This document shows positions 43,511 through 52,259 of a stretch of 64,000 nucleotides of DNA, piece after piece. The DNA is from Hymenobacter armeniacus (GTDB lineage: Bacteria > Bacteroidota > Bacteroidia > Cytophagales > Hymenobacteraceae). The stretch spans positions 372,001-436,000 of the forward strand of contig NZ_JACXAC010000005.1 of NCBI RefSeq assembly GCF_014699055.1. The letters run 5' to 3'. A program made the translations under genes and the position numbers. How positions within the stretch are numbered: the stretch's first letter is position 1; every line of letters begins with the position of its first letter. Below the pieces are notes generated by a model that worked only from the letters and a program-made list of their open reading frames with translations, was not told the origin of the DNA and ran no database searches.

Positions 43511-45853
43511 TTAAATGTCCTTGTCGTCGAGGTCGGACGCGTCGGGCACCTGCATCTTCTGGTCGTAGGGGATGGTGTCGCGCTGGCCGCCGTAGTACTT
43601 CGAGCAGTCGATTTCGATGCTGAGCGGGGCCGCGGGCTTGGGGAACGGGCCCGTGTCGATGCCAATGCTTTTGTCTTTGTACACTTTCTGCATAAACAGG
43701 CCGTAGAGCGGCAGCGCGAGGCGGGCGCCCTGCCCGTAGGCACCGGTGCGGAAGTGGATGCTGCGGTCTTCGCCGCCTATCCACATGCCGCACACCAAGT
43801 CCGGCGTGATGCCCATGAACCAGGCGTCGGAGTAATTGCTGGTGGTGCCGGTTTTACCGCCGATTTCGTACGGGAACTTGAAGCCGGTATGCAGGATGGT
43901 GCTGGTGCCGCCGGGCTCGGTGGTGCTGGCCTGCAGCATGTTGGTCATGATGTAGGCAGTTTCTTCGTTCAATACCTCGCGGGTTTGTGGCACGAATTCG
44001 CGCAGCACGTTGCCGTTCTTGTCTTCGATGCGCGTCACCATGATGGGCGAGGTCCACACGCCCTTGTTTACGAAGGTGGAGTACACGCCGCAGAGCTCGT
44101 AAATGCTGCAATCGGAAGTGCCGAAGCCCATGGAGGGCACGGCATCAACGGGCGAGGTAATGCCGAGGCGCTTGGCGTAGGTGGCAATGGTTTCGGGGCC
44201 CAGCTTCATCACCAGCCAGGCCGTGATGGAGTTCATGGAGCGGGCCAGCGCCTGCCGCAGCGTGAAGGTGCGGCCCGAAAAACCGCCCTCAAAGTTCTTG
44301 GGTGTGTAGGCGGCGCGGCCGGCCACGGCGGGGAAGGTGGTGGCCACGTCGGGCCGTGGGTAGCACGGCGAGAAGCCGCCGGCCTCAATGGCCGCCGTGT
44401 ACACAATGGGCTTGAACGTGGAGCCGGGCTGGCGCTTGCCCTGCCGCACGTGGTCGAACTTGAAGAACTTGTAGTTGGCACCGCCCACCCAGGCCTTCAC
44501 CTGGCCATTCAGCGGGTTCATGGCCATGAACCCGCCCTGCAGGTAGCGCTTGTAGTAGGCCAGCGAGTCGAGCGGCGACATGAGCATTTCCTTCTCGCCC
44601 TGCCACGTGAACACCGGCATTTTGTACTTCTTGCGCAGGTAGTAGTTCACCGAGTCGCGGTTGCCGTCGAACTGATTCATCAGCGACTTGTAGCGCTGGG
44701 TGCGGCGCATGGCGGTGTTCAGGAAATCGGGGATGACTTTGCCGGTTTCGTCGCGCCAGGGCAGCTGGCCCTTCCAGTGCTGGCTGAACCACTTTTGCTG
44801 CAGCGACAGGTGCTCGGCCAGGGATTTCTCGGCGTAGGCCTGCATCCGCGAGTCGATGGTGGTGTAGATTTTCAGGCCGTCGGCGTAGAGGTCGTGGTCG
44901 GTTTCCTTGGCCCAGGCCAGCAGCGACTTCACCACCTCGGCCCGGAAGTACGGGGCCAGGCCCTTGCTGGGGTTTTCCACGGAGTAGTGCAGCACAATGG
45001 CCTTGGCGGTGTCCTGGGCCAGCTCGGCATCGGTGATGTAGTGCGACTTGGCCATTTGGCGCAGCACCCAGTTGCGGCGCTTGCGCGAACGGTCGGGGTG
45101 CACCACGGGGCTGAAGCGGCCCGGCGCGTTCACGATGCCCACCAGCGTGGCGGCCTCGGGCGTGCTCAGGTCCTTGGGGCGCTTGTTGAAGAAGGTCTTG
45201 GCCGCCGTGTTAATGCCGAACGAGTTCGAGCCATACTCCACCGTGTTCAGGTACATGCGCATGATTTCGCGCTTGGTGTAGTTGCGCTCCAGCCGAATGG
45301 CCAGAATCCACTCCTTGGTTTTGGTGATGAGCAAGCCCAGCTTGCCGTTGCCGTTCAGGGAGCCGTCGTTGAGGTCCTGGCGGGTTTTGAACAGCACCTT
45401 GGCCACTTGCTGGGTGAGGGTGGAGCCGCCGCCGTTGTGCGAGAAGGTGAGCACGCCCGTCACGGCCCGCAGCACGCTCTTGGCATCAATGCCGGAGTGC
45501 TGCTCAAAGCGCACGTCTTCGGTGGCAATGAGGGCATCAATCAGGTTCTGGGGCAGGTCTTTGAACTCGACCGGGGTGCGGTTTTCGCGGAAGTACTTGC
45601 CCAGCAGCACGCCGTCGGCCGAATAGATTTCCGACGCCAGCTCCGAGCGCGGGTTTTCCAGCGTCTTGAGGTTGGGCATGCGCCCGAACAGGTTCAGGAA
45701 GTTGCCGCTCACGGCCAGCACAAACAGGCCCAGCCCCAGCACGCCGGCGCCAAACAGCACCCACATGGTCCGAACAAAAGCCGTGAACCGGCCCCGGCGC
45801 GCAGGTTTCAGCGGCATGGGCTTGGGGCGGCGGGCAGGAGAGGAGGTTGGCAT
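43511..45853 (-). CDS. class A penicillin-binding protein (PBP1A-like)
   Basis: A 780-residue bifunctional peptidoglycan synthase from ATG 45853; the longer frame upstream runs through a -7 box and a palindrome. It has a short basic cytoplasmic N-terminus, one membrane helix (about 30-50), a GT51 transglycosylase domain (LIDALIATEDVRFEQHSGID, GGGSTLTQQVAK, RNYTKREIMRMYLN), and a transpeptidase with SxxK (PGSTFKP), SxN (RSMNS) and KTG (GGKTGTTSNY). It polymerises and cross-links cell-wall glycan in the periplasm. Confidence 0.94.
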   Translation of the reverse strand: MPTSSPARRPKPMPLKPARRGRFTAFVRTMWVLFGAGVLGLGLFVLAVSGNFLNLFGRMPNLKTLENPRSELASEIYSADGVLLGKYFRENRTPVEFKDLPQNLIDALIATEDVRFEQHSGIDAKSVLRAVTGVLTFSHNGGGSTLTQQVAKVLFKTRQDLNDGSLNGNGKLGLLITKTKEWILAIRLERNYTKREIMRMYLNTVEYGSNSFGINTAAKTFFNKRPKDLSTPEAATLVGIVNAPGRFSPVVHPDRSRKRRNWVLRQMAKSHYITDAELAQDTAKAIVLHYSVENPSKGLAPYFRAEVVKSLLAWAKETDHDLYADGLKIYTTIDSRMQAYAEKSLAEHLSLQQKWFSQHWKGQLPWRDETGKVIPDFLNTAMRRTQRYKSLMNQFDGNRDSVNYYLRKKYKMPVFTWQGEKEMLMSPLDSLAYYKRYLQGGFMAMNPLNGQVKAWVGGANYKFFKFDHVRQGKRQPGSTFKPIVYTAAIEAGGFSPCYPRPDVATTFPAVAGRAAYTPKNFEGGFSGRTFTLRQALARSMNSITAWLVMKLGPETIATYAKRLGITSPVDAVPSMGFGTSDCSIYELCGVYSTFVNKGVWTSPIMVTRIEDKNGNVLREFVPQTREVLNEETAYIMTNMLQASTTEPGGTSTILHTGFKFPYEIGGKTGTTSNYSDAWFMGITPDLVCGMWIGGEDRSIHFRTGAYGQGARLALPLYGLFMQKVYKDKSIGIDTGPFPKPAAPLSIEIDCSKYYGGQRDTIPYDQKMQVPDASDLDDKDI

Positions 45854-45879
45854 ATTGGCAATGAAAACGAAATAATACG

Positions 45880-45887
45880 CAAAAATA
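45880..45887 (-). promoter_or_regulatory. -7 box for the penicillin-binding protein gene
   Basis: On the minus strand it reads TATTTTTG, fitting TAnnTTTG, 27 bases before ATG 45853. Confidence 0.4.
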
Positions 45888-45938
45888 GAGCCTGGGCGGC
45901 GGGCAGGCAGCTTACACGAGTTTAAGGAATAAATGGGA

Positions 45939-46040
45939 ACGTCATGCGGAGCGCAGCCGAAGCGTCTCGCGTGCCGCAGCAATTCTTACGATTGAATTAC
46001 TACCACAAGCGAGACACTTCGGCTGCGCTCCGCATGACGT
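45939..46040. repeat. 32-bp-arm palindrome
   Basis: The arm 45939-45970 recurs inverted at 46009-46040 with one mismatch (loop 38 bases). Same family as 19858-19959. It lies between the SprE-like gene end and the penicillin-binding protein promoter. Confidence 0.85.
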
Positions 46041-46061
46041 GCTTGAATTACGCTTGAAAAT

Positions 46062-49000
46062 CTACTTGTACACTTTCTGGTAGAAACTCAAATACCCCGC
46101 CAAGTCCCCGCTGGCCTGCAGCAGCGCCAGGTTTTCGAGGCTGATGACGAGCGTTTGATACCCTGCCCCGCGCAGGCGCGCCAGCGGCGACTGCGGCCCG
46201 CGCAGCTTGGTGGCGTAGCTCTGGGCCACCTTGGCGCCCGGCAGCGTGCGCACAACGACCAGCGACTGGTCGGCGCCCAAAGCCGGGGTGTCCAGTTGCA
46301 GGTTGTTGGCCCGGAAAAAGCGGCTGTTGTACGCCGTGAGCTGAGTGACTAGGTCGGCGGCCGGGGGCGTGGCTTTCGCAAACACCAGCACCACCGCGTG
46401 GGCCCCGCTGAGCTGCGTGGTGTAGGCCGTGGTCGGGGCCGCGGGCGCTGCAGGAGCCGGGGCTACGCTGGGTGCGGGGGCTGCACCGGCCGGGCTGGCG
46501 GGCGAGGGCGTAGTTGTGGGCGTAGTCGGCGCGGGGGCCGGGGCAGCTACGACCGGAGTCTCCGCTTTTTTGCCTTTCGCAGGAACCGAAGGCTTGACCG
46601 GGGCCGGGCCCGCCGAGCCCGCCGGTGCTATCGACTCGGTGGTGGAGCGCGGCGCGGCGATTCCCGAAGACGTGGGAATCGGTGCGGGCACAGGGGCATC
46701 GGCCGGCTTGGCGTCCGGGGCCACCGGGCTGAGGGCCTTGTAGGGCGTCTCGTCTTCGCGGTAGAAGATGCGCATGCGGTTGTCCACCTCGCCGGGGCGG
46801 AAAAGCGACACCACCGGCTTCTCCGTCGAGGCTAGGGCTCCGGCAATCTGGCCGGTGCTCTGCTTCTTGTACGACTCGGCCAGGGCCTGCGCCTGAGGCA
46901 CCAGCGGACTGTCGGGGTAGTCTTTATAGAATTTTTCCACCGACGAGCGCGCCGTGAGCGGGGCCTGGGTGCGCACCACCAGCAGCGTCTTCATGTACGC
47001 CACCCGGTCGTTGAGGTCACTCTTCGGAAACTGCTTCTCGGTGCGGGCCAGTACGGCCGAGGCCTTTTTGAACTCCTGGTTTTTGTAGAGCGTGAACGCC
47101 GAGTCGACGCGGCTGGCCACGGCGTTGTGCAGCGCCAGCTCGTGTTCGCGGTACAGCGGGTCGGCAATCAGCTTGGCGTAGATGGAATTGGGGAACTCCT
47201 TCTGCAGCGCGGCCGCATACTGGGCGGTTTTCGCCGCGTCGGGCTTGTCCTTGTAGTAGAGATAAAGCAGGTAGTAGGCATCGGGCGCGTGCGGGCCGCG
47301 GGCATAGCGCGTCACCTGCTTTTCGTACACCTCGAAGCCCTTTTCGCGCTCCTTCAGCTGCTCTTTGTAGATGCCGCCCAACTCGTACATCGCCGCCTCT
47401 ACCAGCTTGTCGGACGCTTCCAGCTGAGCCGGCGTGAGGGGCAGCGTGCCGCGATACCGGGCCACCAGCGCATTCTTTTCGGCATTGGGGTCCACGGGCG
47501 CCGCGGTGCGGGCCGAGTCGAGGCCGCCGTTCACGCCGGTGGTGCGGTTGCCGGTCACGGTCAGGGGTACGCCGCCGTTGGCCGTGGCATTGGGCGAATT
47601 GCCGGTCTGGCGCACCGTGCGCCAGTTGTCCTGCAGCTTGCGGTCCTGCCACTTCCGGATAAAGTCGGCCCGCGCCGTGCCCAGCGTGGCCGGGTTGTCG
47701 AAATACCATTTGGCACCGCTGGCCGGGGCCGTGGGGTCGAAAGACATGGGGTCGGGGGCGGCGCTGCCACCCGGGAAAGGGCTGGCCGAGCCGCCGCCGT
47801 TGGCCACGCGGTTCTGGAACTCAGCGTCGCGGGCCTGCGCCTTCTGCTGCGCTTCCAGCTTGGCCGCTTCCTTTTGCTTGAGCTCGATTTCGGCGTCAGC
47901 GTACAGGTTCAGCTTCTCGTTCAGCGCCGCCTCGGGCAGCCGGGCCAGGGCCTGCAGGCTATCCTGCGTCTCGATGATGGTGTACTGCTTGGCGAAATCC
48001 CGCAGAATCTCGCTGCGCTCCTTGATGGCCGCGTAGGTCTTGGCTTCCTTGTTCAGCGTCTGCACCGTGCTGTCGTAGTAGGCGGCGGCCAGGCGGTACT
48101 TCTGCAGGTTTTCGTAATAGATGCGGCCCGCCAGCAGGTAGGTGTAGCTTTTCTGGAGGCGGTTGGTGGTGGTGGCCGCAATGGACTGCCGCAGCAGCTT
48201 CAGTGCTTCCGGGTAGTTCTTCTCGCGGTAGTTCAGCCGCGCCATCTCGTAGTAAATCTTGTCGCGGTAGTCCTTGTTCTTCGGGTCTTTCAGCAGGCCC
48301 GCAAACGTCTTGTTCAGCCGCTCCCGGCTCTCCGGCGTCAGGTCCGACACCTGCGGCAGCATCAGCTTGGCCTGGAAATCCAGCTCATACGGCGGGTTGC
48401 GGGCCAGAATCTGGTCGAGCTGCTCGTAGGCCTTCTTGTTTTCGCCCGCGTCCTGGTACAGCTGCGCCAGAATGTAGCGCGTCCGCGACCGTTCGTTCTT
48501 GAACTCAATCAGCGGAATGGCCTTTTCCAGCTGCGGAATGGCCTTGGCCGGCTCCTCGGTGCGGATGTAGTAGTCGGCTCGGGTCAGAAACAGCTGCCGG
48601 GCATCCTGGGGCAGGCCCACTTCCTTATCCAGCAGGTCCGACACCGCCTTGGCGCTTTCCATCTCGCCCTGCGCCATGAAGGTGCGCATCAGCCCAATCA
48701 GCGCCTCGTGCTTGGCGTTGGCGTCCTTGCTGGTCGAGTTCACGTACTTGAACGTCTGCGCCGCGTCGTCGAACTGCATCTGGTAGAAACGCGACCACGC
48801 CACCAGAATGTAGGCGTCGTCGGTCCAGTCCGAGCCCGGCCGGTGCTGAATCGGCATCGACGCTTTTTTGATGATGTCGTTCAAATCGGCGCGGTTGGCG
48901 CGCACCGTGGTGCTGTCCAGGGTGGGAAACAGCGGCAACGTCTGGTTGTAGTCGTTGATGCGGGCCGCGTAGAGCTTGTCTTCGGTGGCGTGCAGCTTCT

Positions 49001-49190
49001 CGCGGGCCAGGAAGTAGGCGTTGTCGCGCGCCGCCACGTTGTTGAAGGCGTGCGCCACCAGGTTTTTATCCGAAGCGCAGCCCGCCGCCCCCACGGCCAG
49101 CAAGAAGAGAAACAGGGCCGCCCAGCGGTATGTCAGCAAGTAGTGAGTCAAAGCCAGAAAGGAAGGAATACTAAGCAGGTGCTTGCCCAC
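46062..49190 (-). CDS. SprE/PorW-like type IX secretion lipoprotein with TPR repeats
   Basis: A 1042-residue lipoprotein: a long signal peptide with lipobox VGAAGC (Cys38), then about 12 or more TPR-like helical repeats (SRFYQMQFDDAAQTFKYV, ARLNYREKNYPEALKLLRQS, KEQLKEREKGFEVYEKQV), a Gln/Ala-rich coiled stretch near 440-480, a Pro/Ala-rich linker (about 830-930) and a C-terminal conserved domain. This plan is that of SprE (PorW), needed for gliding and type IX secretion. It is distant from the gldKLMN block but transcribed from the same replichore segment. Known family, exact role inferred. Confidence 0.88.
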   Translation of the reverse strand: MGKHLLSIPSFLALTHYLLTYRWAALFLFLLAVGAAGCASDKNLVAHAFNNVAARDNAYFLAREKLHATEDKLYAARINDYNQTLPLFPTLDSTTVRANRADLNDIIKKASMPIQHRPGSDWTDDAYILVAWSRFYQMQFDDAAQTFKYVNSTSKDANAKHEALIGLMRTFMAQGEMESAKAVSDLLDKEVGLPQDARQLFLTRADYYIRTEEPAKAIPQLEKAIPLIEFKNERSRTRYILAQLYQDAGENKKAYEQLDQILARNPPYELDFQAKLMLPQVSDLTPESRERLNKTFAGLLKDPKNKDYRDKIYYEMARLNYREKNYPEALKLLRQSIAATTTNRLQKSYTYLLAGRIYYENLQKYRLAAAYYDSTVQTLNKEAKTYAAIKERSEILRDFAKQYTIIETQDSLQALARLPEAALNEKLNLYADAEIELKQKEAAKLEAQQKAQARDAEFQNRVANGGGSASPFPGGSAAPDPMSFDPTAPASGAKWYFDNPATLGTARADFIRKWQDRKLQDNWRTVRQTGNSPNATANGGVPLTVTGNRTTGVNGGLDSARTAAPVDPNAEKNALVARYRGTLPLTPAQLEASDKLVEAAMYELGGIYKEQLKEREKGFEVYEKQVTRYARGPHAPDAYYLLYLYYKDKPDAAKTAQYAAALQKEFPNSIYAKLIADPLYREHELALHNAVASRVDSAFTLYKNQEFKKASAVLARTEKQFPKSDLNDRVAYMKTLLVVRTQAPLTARSSVEKFYKDYPDSPLVPQAQALAESYKKQSTGQIAGALASTEKPVVSLFRPGEVDNRMRIFYREDETPYKALSPVAPDAKPADAPVPAPIPTSSGIAAPRSTTESIAPAGSAGPAPVKPSVPAKGKKAETPVVAAPAPAPTTPTTTPSPASPAGAAPAPSVAPAPAAPAAPTTAYTTQLSGAHAVVLVFAKATPPAADLVTQLTAYNSRFFRANNLQLDTPALGADQSLVVVRTLPGAKVAQSYATKLRGPQSPLARLRGAGYQTLVISLENLALLQASGDLAGYLSFYQKVYK

Positions 49191-49297
49191 GCAACGCGCG
49201 CGGCAACCCGAAATGTTCGTCGGCGCCGGAAAGCTAACGTAGCCGAAGAAGTAAAATTACGTTTTTCCGGGGGCAAACGCGGCCCCGGCCCGCGGCG

Positions 49298-49305
49298 TAC
49301 CTTTG
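49298..49305 (+). promoter_or_regulatory. -7 box of the ATP synthase operon
   Basis: TACCTTTG fits TAnnTTTG and lies 25 bases before the first gene of the operon; the divergent SprE-like gene starts at 49190. Confidence 0.5.
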
Positions 49306-49330
49306 TGGTTCTGTTGCTCAGCCCGTTTCC

Positions 49331-49567
49331 ATGTCCTCGCCGTCTTCGCCTCCGCCCCCCGGCCCTAACCGTCTCCAGGCCGTTGCCAAGTACTCCGGGC
49401 TGGCGTTTCAGATGCTGGCCATCATCGGCGGGGCCACGTGGGTAGGCACCTGGCTCGACGGTCATTTTCACACCCAAAACCCCTGGTTTACCATCGGCCT
49501 CGCGCTGCTCGGGGTGTTCGTGGCCATGTTCCAGGTCATTCGCAGCCTCACCAAAGGGGCTGAGTAG
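49331..49567 (+). CDS. AtpZ/AtpI family assembly protein
   Basis: A 78-residue protein with two membrane helices (YSGLAFQMLAIIGGATWVG and WFTIGLALLGVFVAMFQVI) and a Pro-rich N-terminus. Small AtpZ/AtpI proteins precede F-ATPase operons and help c-ring assembly or Mg2+ supply. Position and topology support this; sequence similarity at this length is modest. Confidence 0.82.
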   Translation: MSSPSSPPPPGPNRLQAVAKYSGLAFQMLAIIGGATWVGTWLDGHFHTQNPWFTIGLALLGVFVAMFQVIRSLTKGAE

Positions 49568-49607
49568 GTTGAAGTACTCCTTGGGTTTACGGTTTAGCTA
49601 GTTCACG

Positions 49608-50012
49608 ATGCGGTTTCTGCGCCAGTTCCTTGTTTTCGCCGGTGCGCTGGCCCTGCTCATTTTCGCCTTGCAGCACGGGTTCGGGCCCGCCATCATTCAC
49701 CCGCGCACCTGGCTGCTGTTTGGCTTCATGGCCGGCCTCACGCTGCTCACCTACGGCCTCACCGCCCGGCTCGTGGCCGTGTCGCCCACCAATCTCGGTA
49801 TCGGCTATCTGGTGGGCATGACCATCCGGCTGCTGGCCTCGCTGGCCCTCGTTACGGTGCATTTGGCCCGGGGCGGCGCCCACGAAGGACGGGGCGTTTG
49901 GACCTTCCTCGGGGCCTTCTTCCTCCTGTACTTTTCATGGGTCGGGTTTGAAATCTGGGCTACTTTGAGTAACTTGCGGCCGATTTCGGAAAAGCAAGTG
50001 TCGCAAACATAG
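49608..50012 (+). CDS. small four-helix membrane protein of the atp operon
   Basis: A 134-residue protein with four predicted membrane helices (about 6-22, 33-52, 62-82, 100-120), ending in a polar tail. It is co-directional between the AtpZ/I gene and atpB, a place where Bacteroidota often carry a poorly conserved membrane protein. It may be an AtpI-type assembly factor; no motif proves this. Confidence 0.75.
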   Translation: MRFLRQFLVFAGALALLIFALQHGFGPAIIHPRTWLLFGFMAGLTLLTYGLTARLVAVSPTNLGIGYLVGMTIRLLASLALVTVHLARGGAHEGRGVWTFLGAFFLLYFSWVGFEIWATLSNLRPISEKQVSQT

Positions 50013-50048
50013 CACTTTAGCCCGAAATCAGTCATTAATTAACTTTAG

Positions 50049-51113
50049 ATGAAGCATTTACTTTCCGTTCTTCTCTGCTTCCTATCTCTGTCCGTTTTTG
50101 CTAACGAACCCGCCAACGAGGCTTCCAAAGAGGAGGGCTTCAATCCCGGCGAAATGATTTTGCACCACATCGGCGATTCGCACGAGTGGCACTGGCTGGC
50201 TACCGACAACGGCAGCTTCACCACCTACCTGCCCATCATCGCCTACCGCCCCGGCAAGGGCCTGTCGGTGTTCTCCTCCAAGCGCATCTCCAACGGCGAA
50301 GCCGAAGGCCCCGCCAAAGAGTACGACGGCCTGAAGCTGGAGCACGAGCACCTCGTGAGCACCGACGGCAGCAAAGTCTACGACTTCTCCATCACCAAGA
50401 ACATTGCCGCCCTCATCGGCAGCGCCGTGCTGATGCTCGTCATCTTCACCGCCGTGGCCCGCGGCTACGCCAAGAACCACGGCCGCGCCCCCAAAGGCAT
50501 TCAGTCGTTCTTCGAGCCCATCATCGTCTTCATTCGCGACGAAGTAGCCAAGAAAAACATCGGCCCGAAGTACGAGCGCTACATGCCGTACCTGCTCACG
50601 GTGTTCTTCTTCATCTGGTTCAATAACCTGCTCGGCCTCACCCCCGGCGCGGCCAACCTCAGCGGCAACATCGCCGTGACCATGGTGCTGGCCCTCATGA
50701 CGCTGGTTATCACGCTGGCATCGAGCAACAAGTACTACTGGGCCCACATCTTCGCCACCCCCGGCGTGCCCAAGCCCCTGCTGCCCATCATGATTATCGT
50801 GGAGGTGATTGGCATTTTCACCAAGCCCTTCTCGCTCATGATTCGTTTGTTCGCCAACATCACGGCGGGCCACATCGTGGTGCTGAGCTTCATCAGCCTG
50901 GTGTTCATCTTCAAATCGTGGGCTGTGGCCCCGGTGACGCTGGCGTTCGGCCTGTTCATCAACATCCTCGAACTGCTGGTGGCCCTGCTGCAGGCGTTCA
51001 TCTTCACGCTGCTCACCTCCATGTACATCGGCGGTGCCGTGGAAGAGCACCACGATGCCGACCTGCAGATTGGCTACAACGAGGACGGCACTGCCCCGCA
51101 CGCCGCTCACTAA
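50049..51113 (+). CDS. atpB: F0F1 ATP synthase subunit a
   Basis: A 354-residue subunit a. As usual in Bacteroidota it has a cleaved signal peptide (MKHLLSVLLCFLSLSVFA) and a periplasmic extension (about 20-120) before the core. The essential Arg lies in the helix KPFSLMIRLFANITAGHIVV, and the last helix has FINILELLVALLQAFIFTLL with the conserved Glu and Gln. It forms the proton half-channels beside the c-ring. Confidence 0.95.
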   Translation: MKHLLSVLLCFLSLSVFANEPANEASKEEGFNPGEMILHHIGDSHEWHWLATDNGSFTTYLPIIAYRPGKGLSVFSSKRISNGEAEGPAKEYDGLKLEHEHLVSTDGSKVYDFSITKNIAALIGSAVLMLVIFTAVARGYAKNHGRAPKGIQSFFEPIIVFIRDEVAKKNIGPKYERYMPYLLTVFFFIWFNNLLGLTPGAANLSGNIAVTMVLALMTLVITLASSNKYYWAHIFATPGVPKPLLPIMIIVEVIGIFTKPFSLMIRLFANITAGHIVVLSFISLVFIFKSWAVAPVTLAFGLFINILELLVALLQAFIFTLLTSMYIGGAVEEHHDADLQIGYNEDGTAPHAAH

Positions 51114-51177
51114 TCCCTGAATATCCCGTCGGCCTCCGGGCTAGACTATCCGATTTTTTCAGTCGGACCGTGGCAAT

Positions 51178-51189
51178 CCCCCCCCCCCC
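51178..51189 (+). repeat. 12-base poly-C tract upstream of atpE
   Basis: Twelve consecutive C residues lie in the 123-base gap between atpB and atpE, followed by a T/C-rich stretch reaching the atpE start codon. Such tracts can vary in length by slippage; whether it matters for atpE expression is unknown. Confidence 0.7.
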
Positions 51190-51236
51190 GCTGCGGGCTC
51201 GGCTAATTTTTCTCTTTTTCCATTTTTTCTTTTTTT

Positions 51237-51512
51237 ATGCTTCTCTCTTTGTTGTTGCAGGCTGTTGCCCAAATGGCGACTAACTACGGTCCTGGTTTGG
51301 CTGTAATGGGTGCCGGTATCGGTGCTGGTTTGGTTGCCCTGGGCGTAGGCCTGGGTATTGGTCGCATCGGCGGCAGCGCCATGGACGCCATCGGCCGTCA
51401 GCCCGATGCTTCGGGTAAGATTCAAACGGCCATGATTATCGCCGCCGCTCTTATCGAAGGTCTCGGTCTGTTCGCCGTCGTGGTTTGCGTTCTTATCTGG
51501 ACCAAGCTCTAA
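51237..51512 (+). CDS. atpE: F0F1 ATP synthase subunit c
   Basis: A 91-residue hairpin subunit: a short hydrophobic N-terminal leader (MLLSLLLQAVAQ), helix 1 with a glycine-rich GAGIGAGLVALGVGLGIG, the polar loop RQPDASGKIQ, and helix 2 with the ion-binding Glu in AALIEGLGLF. The residues around Glu lack the Ser/Thr of sodium-specific rings, so protons are the likely ion. A start at 51273 would drop the leader. Confidence 0.94.
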   Translation: MLLSLLLQAVAQMATNYGPGLAVMGAGIGAGLVALGVGLGIGRIGGSAMDAIGRQPDASGKIQTAMIIAAALIEGLGLFAVVVCVLIWTKL

Positions 51513-51662
51513 GAAGTTTTGCCGGGCCTAGTGCCCGGAAGTAGTTGGAAGCCCGCCGCCCGCTGCTGCTTGTGCAGCCCTGCGCGGCGGGCTTACCTGC
51601 TCCTACTGCCTGTAGCTGCCTTAGCCGATTGCATCCCAACGGTTTTACCTATTTAATTCATT

Positions 51663-52160
51663 ATGCCAGCTTTCCTCACCCCCGAACTCGGCCTCATTTT
51701 CTGGCAACTGGTTATTTTCCTGCTGGTGCTGTTTCTGTTGGCCAAGTTTGCCTGGAAACCGATTTTGTCGTCGCTGAAAGAGCGCGAGGACAGCATCGAA
51801 AGCGCCCTGCGCATGGCCGACCAGGCCAAGATTGAAATGCAGCAGCTGAAAGCCGGCAACGAGAAGTTGCTTGCCGACGCCCGCCTCGAGCGCGACCGCA
51901 TGATGCAGGAAGCCACCGTGATGGCCAACCAGCACCGCGAAACCGAGCGCGCCCGCGCCACCGCCGAGGCCAACACCATCATCCAGCAAGCCCGCGAAGC
52001 CATCCAGCAGGAGAAGAACGCGGCCCTGGCCGAAGTGAAAAACACCGCCGCCAAGCTGTCGGTCGACATTGCCGAGCGCATCCTGCGCCGCGAACTGGCC
52101 GAGCCTGCTGCCCAAACGCAGCTGGTGGATTCGTATTTGAAAGACGTTAAACTGAACTAG
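51663..52160 (+). CDS. atpF: F0F1 ATP synthase subunit b
   Basis: A 165-residue subunit with one N-terminal helix (LGLIFWQLVIFLLVLFLLAKFAW) followed by a long charged coiled coil (KEREDSIESALRMADQAKIEMQQLKAG ...). It is the peripheral stator stalk. The last residues (VDSYLKDVKLN) contact subunit delta. Preceded by a 150-base gap from atpE with no other feature. Confidence 0.94.
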   Translation: MPAFLTPELGLIFWQLVIFLLVLFLLAKFAWKPILSSLKEREDSIESALRMADQAKIEMQQLKAGNEKLLADARLERDRMMQEATVMANQHRETERARATAEANTIIQQAREAIQQEKNAALAEVKNTAAKLSVDIAERILRRELAEPAAQTQLVDSYLKDVKLN

Positions 52161-52174
52161 TTGCTGGTTTTTAG

Positions 52175-52232
52175 TTGTCAGTTGTTAGGCCATTCGAACG
52201 GCAAATCTTTAACAATCACTGACAACTGACAA
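52175..52232. repeat. inverted repeat between atpF and atpH
   Basis: TTGTCAGTTGT (52175-52185) recurs inverted at 52222-52232, surrounded by further imperfect copies of CAACTGACAA. A/T-rich compared with the flanking genes. Confidence 0.65.
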
Positions 52233-52259
52233 CAAACAACTGCCAACTAATACCAACCA

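Noticed and set aside
43460..45925. An 821-codon open frame on the plus strand
   Set aside because: It lies opposite the penicillin-binding protein, whose catalytic motifs are complete; the plus frame has no domain and typical antisense composition of GC-rich DNA.
47127..49445. A 772-codon open frame on the plus strand
   Set aside because: Shadow of the SprE/PorW-like gene; no recognisable motif.
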